Source: Monoplex corrugatus
Taxonomy: Eukaryota > Mollusca > Gastropoda > Littorinimorpha > Ranellidae
DNA: 64,000 nt
Direction: 5' to 3'
NCBI GenBank assembly: GCA_030674185.1
Contig: JAPXFY010000030.1
Location: 42,399,795-42,463,794, forward strand
Part shown: piece by piece, positions 34,264 through 47,074 of the stretch
How the letters are laid out: each line of letters opens with the position of its first letter
How positions within the stretch are numbered: the stretch's first letter is position 1
Position numbers and translations under genes: made by a program
Notes under the pieces: model-generated
The model's database searches: none
What the model saw: the letters and a program-made list of their open reading frames with translations, nothing else
What the model was told of the DNA's origin: nothing

Positions 34264-37060
34264 AGTAACACAGCCACAATACATGGCCACAAGACAGCCA
34301 CAATACATGGCCACAAGACAGCCACAATACATGACCACAAGACAGCCACAATACATGGCCACAAGACAGCCACAATACATGGCCACAAGACAGCCACAAT
34401 ACATGACCACAAGACAGCCACAATACATGACCACAAGGCAGCCACAATACATGACCACAAGGCAGCCACAATACATGACCACAAGGCAGCCACAATACAT
34501 GACCACAAGACAGCCACAATACATGACCACAAGGTTGCCACAATACATGACCACAAGACAGCCACAATATATGACCACAAGGCTGCCACAATACATGACC
34601 ACAAGGTTGCCACAATACATGACCACAAGACAGCCACAATACATGACCACAAGGCTGCCACAATACATGACCACAAGACAGCCACAACACACGACCACAA
34701 GGTTCCCACAATACATGACCACAAGACAGCCACAACACACGACCACAAGGTTCCCACAATATATGACCACAAGACAGCCACAATACACGACCACAAGGTT
34801 CCCACAATACATGACCACAAGACAGCCACAAACACGACCACAAGGTTGCCACAATACATGACCACTAGGCAGCCACAATACATGACGACAAGGCTGCCAC
34901 AATACATGACCACAAGGCTGCCACAATACACGACCACAAGGTCCCACAATACATGACCACAAGACAGCCACAATACATGGCCACAAGACAGCCACAATAC
35001 ATGGCCACAAGGCTGCCACAGTACATGAAACAAGGCTACCACAATACATGACCACAAACACAAGCCACAACAACATGACCACAACACAGCCACAATACAT
35101 GGCCACAACACAGCCACAACACATGACCACAAGGCAGCCACAATACATGAAAACAAGACAGCCACCATACTTCCACTGGCAGCCACAATACATGACCACA
35201 GGACAGCCACAATACATGACCACAGGACAGCCACAATACATGACCACAAGGCAGCCACAATACATGACCACAGGACAGCCACAATACATGACCACAAGGC
35301 AGCCACAATACATGACCACAGGACAGCCACAATACATGACCACAAGGCAGCCACAATACATGACCACAAGGCAGCCACAATACATGACCACAAGACAGCC
35401 ACAATACATGACCACAAGACAGCCACAATACATGACCACAAGACAGCCACAATACATGACCACAAGGCTGCCACAATACATGACCACAAGGCTGCCACAA
35501 TATATGACCACAAGACAGCCACAGTACATGACCACAAGGCTGCCACAATACATGACCACAAGACAGCCACAATACATGACCACAAGACAGCCACAATACA
35601 TGACCACAAGGCTGCCACAATACATGACCACAAGGCAGCCACAATACATGACCACAAGACAGCCACAATACATGGCCACAAGACAGCCACAATACATGAC
35701 CACAAGACAGCCACAATACATGACCACTAGGCAGCCACAATACATGACCACAAGACAGCCACAATACATGGCCACAAGACAGCCACAATACATGACCACA
35801 AGACAGCCACAATACATGGCCACAAGACAGCCACAATACATGGCCACAAGACAGCCACAATATATGACCACTAGGCAGCCACAATACATGACCACAAGGC
35901 AGCCACAATACATGACCACAAGGCAGCCACAATACATGACCACTAGCAGCCACAATACATGACCACAAGGCAGCCACAATATAATGACCACAAGACAGCC
36001 ACAATACATGACCACAAGACAGCCACAATACATGACCACAGACAGCCACAGTACATGACCACAAGGCAGCCACAATACATGACCACAAGACAGCCACAAT
36101 ACATGACCACAAGGCTGCCACAATACATGACCACAAGGCTGCCACAATACACGACCACAAGGCTGCCACAACACACGACCACAAGGTTCCCACAATACAT
36201 GACCACAAGACAGCCACAATACATGGCCACAAGACAGCCACAATACATGGCCACAAGGCTGCCACAGTACATGATAACAAGGCTACCACATACATGACCA
36301 CAACACAGCCACAACACATGACCACAACACAGCCACAATACATGGCCACAAGACAGCCACAATACATAGCCACAAGGCAGCCACAATGCATGACCACAAG
36401 ACAGCCACAATACATGGCCACAACACAGCCACAACACATGACCACTAGGCAGCCACAATACATGAAAACAAGACAGCCACCATACATTTCCACTGGGCAG
36501 CCACAATACATGACCACAGGACAGCCACAATACATGACCACAAGGCTGCCACAATACATGACCACAACGGCTGCCACAATACATGACCACAAGGTGCCAC
36601 AACACATGACCACTAGGCAGCCACAATACATGCCACAAGACAGCCACAATACATGGCCACAAGACAGCCACAATACATGACTACAAGACAGCCACAATAT
36701 ATGACCACAAGACAGCCACAATACATTGACCACAAGACAGCCACAATACATGGCCACAAGACAGCCACAATACATGACCACAAGACAGCCACAATATATG
36801 ACCACAAGGCATGCCACAATACATTCCACTGGGCAGCCACAATACATGACCACAAGACATAGCCACAATACATGACCACAAGACAGCCACAATACATGAC
36901 CACAAGGCAGCCACAATACATGGCCACAAGGCTGCCACAATACATGACCACAAGGCTGCCACAATACATTTCCACTGGGCAGCCACAATACATGACCACT
37001 AGGCAGCCACAATGGATGAGAACTAGGCAGCCACAATACGTAACCACGAGGCATAGAGAA
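34264..37060. repeat. 24-bp minisatellite, about 115 copies
   Basis: Unit CCACAATACATGACCACAAG plus ACAG, with variants AGGCAG, AGGCTG, AGGTTG, GGCCAC and CACTAG. Because 24 is divisible by 3 and the unit has no stop in several frames, very long false reading frames appear on both strands (for example repeats of MTTRQPQY on + and VVMYCGCL on -). Distinctive variants (a CATTTCCACTGGGCAG unit, CAACACAGCC units) recur in the same order near 34960-35220 and 36200-36530, showing a higher-order duplication of about 1.3 kb. Occasional one-base indels break the frames. Confidence 0.96.
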
Positions 37061-37494
37061 GTCTGGACAGCACAAAGGCAATAGCAAGCCAGCTCGCATT
37101 ACTCGTATTACTGATCCTACCTTGGTCTCAAAGTCCTGTTCCACTCTGTGCACACTACTGCCTTGTCTGATTTCTGTGTTCAGCCCAGCACATCCAACCA
37201 CTTCGAATACATTTTTTTCAGTTTTTTTTAATTTTTACTAAGTTTTTTTGTTGGTTTTTTTTGGTCATCTTTTGTTTCACAACAACCGGACATCAAGTGC
37301 ACAACGTGGCAAAGAAAACTGACCCAAAAAATACACATATGAAAAGTCACTTTTGAAATACGAACTCCATACAGCATACAGAATATACATAATGATATTT
37401 TATACGTTGCAAGTTCAAAAATGAACATCAAGATCTAAGCACGTTTCAACATTTTTTTATGAATCTGTTTATATCTTTTTGCTGTACGATAATC
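37061..37494. other. No recognised gene
   Basis: T-rich then AT-rich sequence after the minisatellite. Nothing supportable. Confidence 0.4.
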
Positions 37495-37572
37495 AAGATA
37501 GAGACAGATGGAATTCCATGATCGCCAACGCCATGCGGCAAGGCACCTGATGATAATGATGATGATGATCAA
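37495..37572 (+). mobile_element. LINE family A, last 60 bp and (TGA)n tail
   Basis: ATAGAGACAGATGGAATTCC, GATCGCCAACGCCATGCGGC and the terminal GCACC followed by TGATGATAATGATGATG. A very short 5'-truncated copy. Confidence 0.8.
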
Positions 37573-38459
37573 GCATCAACGAACAATGTGATAACAGAAA
37601 TGATATCAATTTATACATGTAACATATAAAACAAGTATTGTTCACATAGAAACATGCAATAACATACAAAACATATAAGACAATATTCTAATCAATGAAC
37701 GTTTAATTATGTACATCAAGATTTAAGAACATGTCATAAAGGAAATCTGTTTTCTATGGGGAGAATATTGGCACATAGTTGTTGCACTGAGGATTAACAT
37801 TAAAATGGATAAGTGAAACCTTATTTTGCATTATATTGTTCAATTTTGAATCTCTGATTTAGCATTTTTGGAAACTATGTACATCCGAAACACATTTGTC
37901 CAGTTTGCATTTCTAGATAAATGATTTTGCAAGCATTTTGTACGATCAAATACTCTGGTTTTACATTTTGATCAACACTGAACAACACTAGGTTTCGAGT
38001 GATTTTAATGTTGATGGTATTTTAGTATTTTGCGTTGATAAGTTTTCTGTTAATTTCCTAAAGTTATGGACACAGTGACAGTTCCACCCATTGAAAATGT
38101 TCAATAGAGTATCTTGCTTGTTACACTACGTACAATTTGTCGTAGCTGCTATATAGTTACAACTATTTTAGTTTAACATCCTTTTATTTATGAATTTTAA
38201 GAAAAACCTTTACCCACGAGCTCTGATCAGCTTAAACAACGATTTGGTTTGCTAGCAGCCAATTTAATTTTTTCATAGTAAAGATTAGCTCCCTGTTGTA
38301 CACTCATTATTAGCCTTATTGCACTAGGCACATTCAAAATACTACTCATGTTGTTCAGTTGAAATCTGGTTGTTTTAAAATATTAGTTAATTGAAGACAT
38401 CCATCCATTGCAAATGACAAAGTTAATACGATAATACATCCACGTGCTTTCTAGATATC
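37573..38459. other. AT-rich, no recognised gene
   Basis: No supportable frame, repeat or RNA gene seen. Confidence 0.4.
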
Positions 38460-38962
38460 GAAGTTTCCCTTCAATGTGAAAACCTACATACATTCTTATC
38501 TGGACTATCGAGCATCCCACACTTCCAACACCAAAAAAAAATCCAAACAAAAAAACAGTATTCCCTACTCTGAGCTCTTGCGACTACGACGCCTTTGCTG
38601 GGATGATGATGACTTCCATGACAAAGCCAGTGAAATGACCAGATTCTTCTTACATAGACATTGCCCACTCGTTATCATCCATGAAGCAAGTGAAAAGGTC
38701 AACTATGTCTCTCTGTCCAATGCCTTCCATTCTGAGCCTAAAGCTGACATAGACAATCGTCCAGTTCTCAGTTTAGTCTATCACTCTTCTATGTATTGTG
38801 TGACAAAGATCATCTTGTCCAAATGGAACATTCTACAGTCCAGTTCTGCCGTAACTGAAAATTTTGACCAGCTAACTTTAATTGTCTGCAAGAGAGACAC
38901 GAACCTCCGTGACATTATGGTAAGTTCAAGACTTAGAAAACCAACCAGCCAACCTCCAGAGG
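38460..38962 (+). mobile_element. Penelope-like element fragment (after the RT)
   Basis: An open + frame reads IPYSELLRLRRLCWDDDDFH, DKASEMTRFFLHRHCPL, SLVYHSSMYCVTKIILSKWN, CKRDTNLRDIMVSSRLR. This is the helical region between the RT and the GIY-YIG domain in Penelope-like elements, also present at 17.1 kb. It ends where the 44-bp minisatellite begins. Confidence 0.7.
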
Positions 38963-39275
38963 AAATAGTATAGTTCATGAGAATTCCTGAAGGCACATAG
39001 CACAGGAAATAGTATAGTTCATGATAATTCCTGAAGGCACATAGCACAGGAAATAGTATAGTTCATGATAATTCCTGAAGGCACATAGCACAGGAAATAG
39101 TATAGTTCATGATAATTCCTGAAGGCACATAGCACAGGAAATAGTATAGTTAATGAGAACTCCTGAAGGCACATAGCACAGGAAATAGTATAGTTCATGA
39201 TAATTCCTGAAGGCACATAGCACAGGAAATAGTATAGTTAATGAGAACTCCTGAAGGCACACAGCGTAGGAAATA
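38963..39275. repeat. 44-bp minisatellite upstream of receptor copy 3, about 7 copies
   Basis: Unit of 44 bp with AGGAAATAGTATAGTTCATG, ATAATTCCTGAAGG and CACATAGCAC. The same unit forms a longer array before receptor copy 4 (47076-48160). Confidence 0.95.
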
Positions 39276-39384
39276 ATTTACCCGAATCTATCTAGCACTA
39301 AGAGCACTAAGAGCTATGAGATGCTGTATGAAAATGCGATCTATTGATCTATTGTCTTTAAAATAAACGTTGCACACTGTGTTG

Positions 39385-39394
39385 TATTTTTGCC

Positions 39395-39456
<62 letters not shown>
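39385..39456. repeat. Poly-C and (TC)n tract
   Basis: A C run followed by TC repeats, the equivalent of 768-842 and 48275-48358 in the other receptor copies. Confidence 0.95.
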
Positions 39457-39457
<1 letters not shown>

Positions 39458-39566
39458 ATGTTTTTGTTTTTGTTTTCTTGTTGTTGATAAGTGGGCTGGA
39501 TGGTTGGTTGATTGAGAGAATGATTAGGTAATCGGCGTGTCTGTTGGGTTGCTGGTTTGTTTTCAG

Positions 39567-42500
39567 GAAATGATTCTATACTGCACAACCTGCTGTTGGT
39601 GAAGACATCACCGTTATCAGGGTTCATCACACCAAAAGGGGAATACGGTACACAACACCACAGGCATGGCTTAATCATGACCAGATGCATCTCTGTCCCA
39701 GCTGGACATGTCATTATGATCAGTGTGAGAAAAACGGTGGTGAGGCACGATGTACGGCCAGTTGTCAGGCTGTGTATACATGACGACACTGGATCTAAAC
39801 GTTTTGTGTGGAGGACCCATCAGCAATGGTTTTCTGACTCAGTGTTCCACACACCAACATTCATCATTCGCTACAACAGTCGTAGATGCCAGGATGTACC
39901 ATGTTTCAGGCTATTCTTCTCCTTTCACCCTGAAAGTCAAAGACCTCAAAAGTTACCCAGTGATTTATTCAACTGCTCTGTCGATCAATTATTCCAGCTT
40001 TCAACACCACCTGGACTGCAACTTGAAGACAGAGTGTGAAGATGGACAGGATGAAACAGGACACTGTGCCTTCAGCAGTCCTGATTGTCAGGGCTTGGTG
40101 GCGATGTGCAACTGTTGCTACAAATTTGTCTATCTTGAATACAGAGGCTTTGCTGAAGTAGACTGGTTTCGTGTATCTAACAGATGCTGGAAGGCTTTGG
40201 GAGGCACAATAAGTATGCCCAAATGTGAAGAGGACTGGTCTGGAATGATTTACAATTTAACCAATCAGTATATGTATATGGCTGACAGAATTTGGGTTGG
40301 TTTGACAACTGGCAATGTTTTGTTTCCCAACATGTACAGAAAGAACGTCATTAGTGAAGACAGGACCGTCCTTTACCATTCTGTTCAGTTTCAAGACACC
40401 ATTCATCTTAACAAAGGAAACAAACTATGTATCTTCAAAATTGGCAATCAGTTTTATAGGAGACTCTGTGATTTGTCTCATCTTCACTATTCGATAATGT
40501 GTGAACTGAGAAATAATCAGACCCACCATCCTTCACGAGCAATAACGTTTACCAGGTCCCCTATTCCTTTGCACACGCACCAATCTCTAAAAACATGTCC
40601 AGACGGTCACATGACACACACAGTCCTACTGTGTGGTTCTTACCAGGATGACGTGTGTAGTCAAGGACAAACAACTACTTGTACTTTTGCTGATCACTTT
40701 TCACACATACATGATGGTTTGGATTCAACAGTTGATTACGTCACTTTTGTCCCTTTATTTACCTGTGATGATGACGTCACCACGCTGTCATATACCCTGG
40801 TATGCGACTTTCTACCTGACTGTCAGGATAAGAGTGACGAGATTTTCTGTAATCATCCTCCTTGTGTCAACATGTTTACCTGTACTAACGGTCACTGTGT
40901 GTCCTATGATGTTGTCTGTGACCAAGTGTTTCATTGTCAGGATGAGTCAGATGAACTGAACTGTGAAGACTACAGACACAAGAAAATTGACTGGGCACCA
41001 GTTTTTCCATCTCCTGTTCTCATAGATTTCGATGGTATAAACATTTTCATATCAACCCCAATAAAGTCCAATGAGTCCTGTCCTGACAGCCATTATCGTT
41101 GTCCTGGTAAATTCAATGACTGCCTGCCTGTCTACACACGATGCAATGGCATGTACGACTGTATGGACCATGAGGACGAAGAAGGATGTAATGAATTGAC
41201 GTGTCCGGGTTCTTTCGATGCAGAACATCCATAATATGTCTACATAGTGACCACCTGTGTGATGGCTGGCCTCACTGTTCACTGTATGATGATGAATTGT
41301 CATGTGATGTGACCTGTCCTGTGGGTTGTCTGTGTCAAGGTCACACATTTCTTTGCCATCAGCCTTTTTCTGCTCACCTCTTCCCACAGCTCCGTTACTT
41401 GGATGTCACAGGTACGGGAATGAATATGTCTGATGTAAGTAATCATACATATCTTACTTATCTGATTCTTGCCCAGTGTTCTTTGACTGTCCTGTCCAAT
41501 ATAGAGTTGCCCAACATACAGTTTCTTGATCTCACTAGCAACAAACTACAACATGTCAACATGACATATTTTGTTGGTTTAGAAAATCTACAGACACTGT
41601 CCCTATCCAACAATCCTATCACCTCACTCTACTCTACTTCGTCGTCTGATAATCAGCAAAGTGCACTCACAACGGTAGATCTGTCATATACCACACTGAC
41701 AGTGTTTGATACCCAAGTATTGTCCAAATTTTTGAAATTGCAGAAACTTAATTTAACATTTACTACTATTAATGCAGTCAACAATGGTTTTTGGTTTACA
41801 CCAAAGTTAACGGAATTGTACATGGAAGGTAGTCCTGTGAAAACATTTTCATCTGACATCTTCAAAGATCTCTTGCATCTCCATGTTATATCGACACTGA
41901 ATTATAAATTGTGCTGCAATGAAATACTACCACATAACTTCGATGATAGGTTTTGCTTTTCCCCTGAAGACGAAATTTCGTCGTGTGAAGATTTACTTCA
42001 ATCAGCAATGTACCGAGGATTTCTCTGGCTGATCAGCTGTCTGTCAGTGACTGGTAACATATTCTGTTTTGTTGCACGTTTGTGTGCACAGAAAAAGACT
42101 TCTTCAAGTGGTTTCAGTGTGTTTGTCACCAACTTGACCATGGCTGACTTTCTGATGGGCGTCTACATTGTTATTATTGGTGTAGCTGATGAACGTTTCC
42201 GTGGTAAATATCTTTATTATGATGAAACATGGACAAGCAGTGTAGCCTGTAAGGTGGCTGGTTTTCTGTCTCTGCTATCCAGTGAGGTGTCAGCTCTGTC
42301 CATCTGGCTCATCACACTGGATCGTTTCATTGTCCTTCACTTTCCATTCAGTACTTTGCGATTTAAGAGAACATCAGCAGCAGTGACTTGTCTGTTGACT
42401 TGGTTAATTGGTTGGTTTATTGCCTTGTTGCCTTTACTTCCAGTGACATCACACTGGGAATTCTACAGCCAGACAGGTATCTGTATTCCACTCCCCGTCA

Positions 42501-42925
42501 CCCGCAAATTTTTTAAAGGCCGAGTTTATTCTTTTGGCATTTTGATTGTCTTTAATTTCATTCTGTTTTTGCTGATCTCAGCTGGCCAAGCTTTTATCTA
42601 CTGGTCAATACAGAAGAATGCACTGAGAACTAACACGACCAAAGCATCACGAGACATAACTATAGCTCGGCGGTTGATTACTGTTGCTGTAACAGACTTC
42701 ATGTGCTGGTTTCCCATTGGACTGTGTGGAATTTTGGCACTGGCTGGTACTCCCATGCCTGGAGAGGTAAATGTTGCCTTGGCTATATTCGTACTGCCCT
42801 TAAACTCTGCTCTGAATCCTTTTGTGTATACCTTTAATACACTAGCAGAAAAACGAAGAAAATCGAAAGAGGTAGAGCTGATAAGGTGGCTAGAATCTCA
42901 TGCTGATTTGCTTGATGGAAAATGA
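39567..42925 (+). pseudogene. GRL101-like receptor copy 3 (two frameshifts)
   Basis: The exon starts after a consensus TTTGTTTTCAG acceptor (ends 39566), with no in-frame ATG between an upstream stop and the site, so a preceding exon is required. Domain order equals copy 1: CUB-like, LDLa, C-type-lectin-like, LDLa modules, LRRs, seven helices ending at 42925. Compared with copies 1 and 4 there is one extra A near 39987 (CGATCAATTATTCC) and one missing base near 41207 (TGTCCGGGTT against TGTCCAGGGTT). Everything else is open, including TLDRF and NPFVY. Two lesions make it a young pseudogene, or an intact gene with two assembly errors. Copy 4 is its closest relative. Confidence 0.85.
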
Positions 42926-42934
42926 TTATAATAT

Positions 42935-43150
42935 GGACTGGCTACATGTTATATTTGTATATATGACAGCCCCAGGCACAGTACATTAACTACATCTTCC
43001 AGTTTGTTAAAGAGCGTATAGGTGACCACTTCTTTGAAGACATTTTCTATAATCTAACTTGCATATAATACACAGAGGAACATGTTATTGTCATTTTTTC
43101 GTCTCCCATTAAAAAACGAAACTGATAATGGTTCATGTCTCTCTGTCTGT
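42935..43150 (+). other. 3' flank of receptor copy 3 (matches copy 1 flank)
   Basis: Collinear with 4321-4760 but lacking the 205-bp SINE-like insertion. It reads directly into the jockey-like LINE. Confidence 0.75.
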
Positions 43151-44300
43151 CTTATTGTGGACTGGCCTTCACTACGTTGTCACAGACAAACCTGCTAAAA
43201 CTTGAAAGAATACAAAACGAAGCAATGAGAGTGATCTTTGAAATCATAAAAGACACACCGATGGAGACGATGCGATACCTGCTTAACCTTCCTTCAATAT
43301 AGTCCAGACATAAAATAGAACAAGTGAAGGCATATTTCAGGGCATTGGAAAACCCAGAGAAACCCACTCCATGAGATGATCGAAACAGTAAAAGGCAACA
43401 GACTCCAATGTGGAAACTCCTGGATAGGACAGGCACAAGACTCTATTCAGCACGCGAGTCAACTGACAGAACTCAAAGAGACAAAAAGGAATGGGAAACC
43501 ATCGAAACATTTCAAAAATCTATACTATAAAATCATACCAAACAAATCTAGGAAGACACTATTGTGAATGGCAAGAAGGGAAAGCAGATGCAGAAATTCA
43601 ACTACTCATGTAGTAACTAAGCTGCAACCCCGAATATTTAATCATATACACGGATGACACAGTCACCAATAACAAAATTGGATGGGGCTTCACTATCAAA
43701 CAGAATGGAAACACCATACATGAAGAAAACGCTACAGACGATATCACAACCTCCAGTCCAACAATTGGAATTGAGCCAGTCATGCACGCACTCCAATGGT
43801 TAACTTCACTGGATGAGAAAATGATAGAAAATCAAGCCTTTATCCTGACTGACTCAATGACTCTACTTCAAACAGCACAACATGGAGTAGGGACCCCAGA
43901 CTTGGAACAAAGCAATGAATAGTATGGACCTAAAAAATGTCATGTGAATCTACTGACCCGGACACGCTGGTCTCATTGTAATTGAACGTGCCGACAAACC
44001 TTGCTGGCAATGCCACTACAGCAACAATTCTCCAGCTTGGAAAGTTGGAAGTCCTTAGACGCTTAAAATAGTACTTCTGTGAACAAAATATGAGTCACCA
44101 TACCATTGAACGTCTTACCCAAAAAGGAATAGATAGAGGAGGTGGCTAGATATCTACTATGAAAGGAAAAACAAGAGCTATCATTAATCAGACCAACATT
44201 GGTACCACCTCAAACGTAACACTGCGCAGACTCTTACAGCGTGAAATGGAAAGTGTTTGGGCTTTTCCTGAAAGAGAAACACAGGAAAAGTGAAGAAAGG
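43151..44300 (+). mobile_element. Jockey-like LINE fragment with RNase H domain
   Basis: The + strand holds the post-RT linker (RIQNEAMRVIF-like, then YLLNLPS, KAYFRALENPEKPTP). An RNase H domain from about 43645 follows: IYTDDTVTNNKIGWGFTIKQ, IGIEPVMHALQWL, AFILTDSMTLLQ, giving the D-E-D catalytic set, although the usual DGS reads DDT. Later frames include a C-terminal region (LRRLK, NMSHHTIERL-like). Several stops and shifts are present. A shorter copy lies at 4750-5089. Confidence 0.82.
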
Positions 44301-44784
44301 GAAAGACAACTGCAGAACGGGCAAGTTTGTCACTCTGTCTGTGTGTGTGCGTGTTTGTGGTCTGTTTGTTGATTATCTACTACATGTATTTCAGTCTGTC
44401 ATGGTATTTGTATATCGTTTGTTTTGTTTTTATCATCCGTTGCATTGATGTTGATTGAATATGTGAGCACTTGTACATGTGTGTGTTTCCTATTTGTTGT
44501 TGTTGTTGTTGTTGTTTATGTTGACCATCATGCTGCATGGATATGACTGTGTATGTATGAATATATAGAATTATATATATATATATATATACATATATAT
44601 ATACATATATATATATATATATGCCTGTGTGTCTGTGTGTGGGCATGTGTGTGTATGTGTGTAGTTACTATTATTTGTTATTTCTCATTTCTTACTTGTT
44701 TATTTATCTCCATACTCATTGACTGATTGATTGATTGCTTTCTACATATTTTCATCTATTTATTTATCTATTTTCATCTTTTCT
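44301..44784. repeat. Low-complexity stretch with (TTG)n and (TA)n
   Basis: (TTG)n at about 44495-44516, ATATAT repeats at about 44572-44622, GT-rich sequence after that. No gene seen. Confidence 0.85.
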
Positions 44785-45025
44785 TTCCTCGGAAGTGGAC
44801 GACAGATTGACGGGGCTATGATTAAGGAAATACTCTTTTCAACTAGGCAGCGGAGACTTTGTGCATCTGCTTGGGGGGTGGGGAGCTTTCTGTCGTGTGA
44901 GACGTGTTTATACTGAGTGGCTACTTTTGTTGTGATTCACTTATCTGTTCTTTTGTTTGAAAATGGGATACACATGTACAAACGTCATTTACATGTAACC
45001 AAGATTTTTCTCAACTGTTTCTGGA
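44785..45025. repeat. Duplicate of the segment upstream of receptor copy 2
   Basis: Collinear match to 26925-27200. It may mark the former 5' flank of another receptor copy that has been lost here; this is inference. Confidence 0.65.
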
Positions 45026-45164
45026 TGGATCTTTACCATTGCCAGTGGTGTGGATCGTTTCGGAGAAGAGAATACATAAGTTTCGAGAGCAAAATAAATA
45101 AAGGTTACGTTTACGTGGATCCAAAAAGTACCTCAAATCAGTACTTTTTAAATAAAGTGTGCGC

Positions 45165-45250
45165 ACAGACACAAAACATAGGCAATGACTGACAATGGAA
45201 CATCTGTATCAAGAAAGTTGTCAACAAGTAGTATCAAAAACGGAACGGCA
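45165..45250 (+). other. Inverse partner of 5345-5432, unknown role
   Basis: Reads MTDNGTSVSRKLSTSSIKNG in the frame that is also open in the partner. It is followed at once by the duplicated block partner. Confidence 0.3.
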
Positions 45251-46222
45251 GTGTTTTATCCAACGCTTCGACTTTACAGCAGAGGACTATCGTCATCGTT
45301 TCCCAGACTGCAGACCGGTCAGACTGCAGACCGGTCATACCTCCAACAGTGGATAGAACTATCGGGCATTGACACAGACTTTGATAGATTATGCAGTCAA
45401 AACAAGCCAGACCCGTGTGCCCTCTGGCTGTGCACGCTAAGATCCCACGGTACTTGAAAATTGTGAAGATCAGGGTATTGCCCAGGTGCCTTGGTATAAA
45501 ACGTTGGAGAGTTAGGTTGAATTCCCAGGTCCCACCCCTCGAAGACCAATTAGCCTTTTGCCTTTCTGAAATCTTGGTAAAAATATGAATACGAATATGA
45601 ATTTGATTCGAGAGAGAGCGGATGGCCGCTGCCCTCGTGGTACTGGTCCGGGGAAAAATTAAGATCTCTGCCGCCTCACTCCCCTTCGACCCCAGGTTAT
45701 GGAACTATCTAGGTAGGACGTCAGGACCTGGCCAGCTCGTGGGTTTATATGCAGTTGTAAGGCTTGTGCCATGATCATTCTGGATCTTTTCCATCACATG
45801 GCACCTGTGATGTTAGTACATATGGAATTCATTCCAAGCGCGGAGACGCCATCTTGAGAAGTTGAAACTGAAACTGAAAAGCAGTTTGATTATGAAAGAG
45901 CGGTCCATGGATGCTTGTACAAAAGAAACGGCTGCACACCTATGTCAGCAGGAGTCCCAGTGGATAGTAAACATCGCCAGCATTGCTGAATGATATGTGA
46001 GGGCTCACGACAAATCATTTTTTGTACGCCAACCAGATCAGCTATGGGTCCCACACATAAAAACTTTTAACTTTTCTGGAGAAGTGGCAGCATTGTAATT
46101 CACCAACCCTACCTTCGACGTAATTATTGGCAACTTCGCTCACGCACGTACAGCTGATGACCCTGATTCCTTGAGGAAAGCTGTGTGTCCAGTCACAACC
46201 AGGAGTCAGGCAAAGAACATTA
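45250..46222. repeat. Duplicated repetitive block (partner of 11080-12036)
   Basis: Same order of landmarks as at 11 kb: AGTGTTTTATCCAACGCTTC, the 165-bp repeat at 45713-45882, then AAAGAACATTAAT. A 16-bp tandem duplication (CAGACTGCAGACCGGT) at about 45304-45335 is unique to this copy. Confidence 0.75.
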
Positions 46223-46765
46223 ATCAGAAAGAAAAGTGATCAGAAAGGACCTTTAAGAGGGAGATAAAACAGCTGTCATGGACCTGAGGAAGACATCAGC
46301 ATAGCGGCACTAAATCAGACCAGGTTTGTTGCAGATGGCATCCTGCAGCAGAACGACCAGACCTTCTTTTGGCAAGGCAGACCCCTTGAGGAACCTCACC
46401 TGCACGATGTCGCCTTGCAGACAAGAACAGCCTGCTATCCATGATAGTTCCTCCCGACAGCGGTTCAGAACACATCCTTTCCCTAAGCTTTTCAAAGTCG
46501 TCCAACAAATTTAACATCACAAGTGTTTACCCCCAACGTCATGCTCGCATCCAGAAAAACAAAAACAATTCTGTAGAAGTCTTCATGCTATCAGCAAGAT
46601 TCCAGATTCCGAGCACATCATACCGTTTGGTGATTTCAATGCTAGAGTCGGATTGGAACACAGCTTACAGCCAGATTTCTCTCATTCTACTCTTGCCGCA
46701 AGCTGTGCATCACCAACACGTTCTTCAAGCCCATACCTTGTTGGAGACACCCAAGGTCTGGATAC
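46223..46765 (+). mobile_element. LINE family B endonuclease remnant (partner of 12480-13010)
   Basis: Reads GILQQNDQTFFWQGRP, LSMIVPPDSGSEHILSL and related pieces across broken frames, parallel to 12.5 kb. A scar of about 14 bp near 46230 corresponds to the CR1-like insertion still present in the 12-kb copy. Confidence 0.75.
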
Positions 46766-46773
46766 TGTGCATA

Positions 46774-47074
46774 CGTAAGTGTGTGTGTATGTGTGTGAGA
46801 GAGAGAGAGAGATAGAGAAACAGACAGACAGACACAGAGACAAACACAGATGCAGACACAGACGGATACAGAAACAGACGGACACAGATACAAATGCAGA
46901 CACAGACACAAACAGATAGATACAGGCACAGCCACAAATACACAGACACAGGCTGACACAGATGACGCGCACACACATACACAAACACACACAGACACAA
47001 ACTGACACAGACACAGACACAAACTGACACAGACACAGACACAGACACACACAGATACAGATACAGACAAACAG
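46774..47074. repeat. (GT)n, (GA)n and (CAGACA)n compound repeat
   Basis: GTGTGAGAGAGA followed by about 250 bp of CACAGACA-type repeats. The Cys/Val/Ser minus-strand frames are artefacts. Confidence 0.93.

Noticed and set aside
34188..37201. Reading frames of 500-720 codons on both strands
   Set aside because: Built only from a 24-bp minisatellite whose length is divisible by three. No start context, domain or codon bias beyond the unit.
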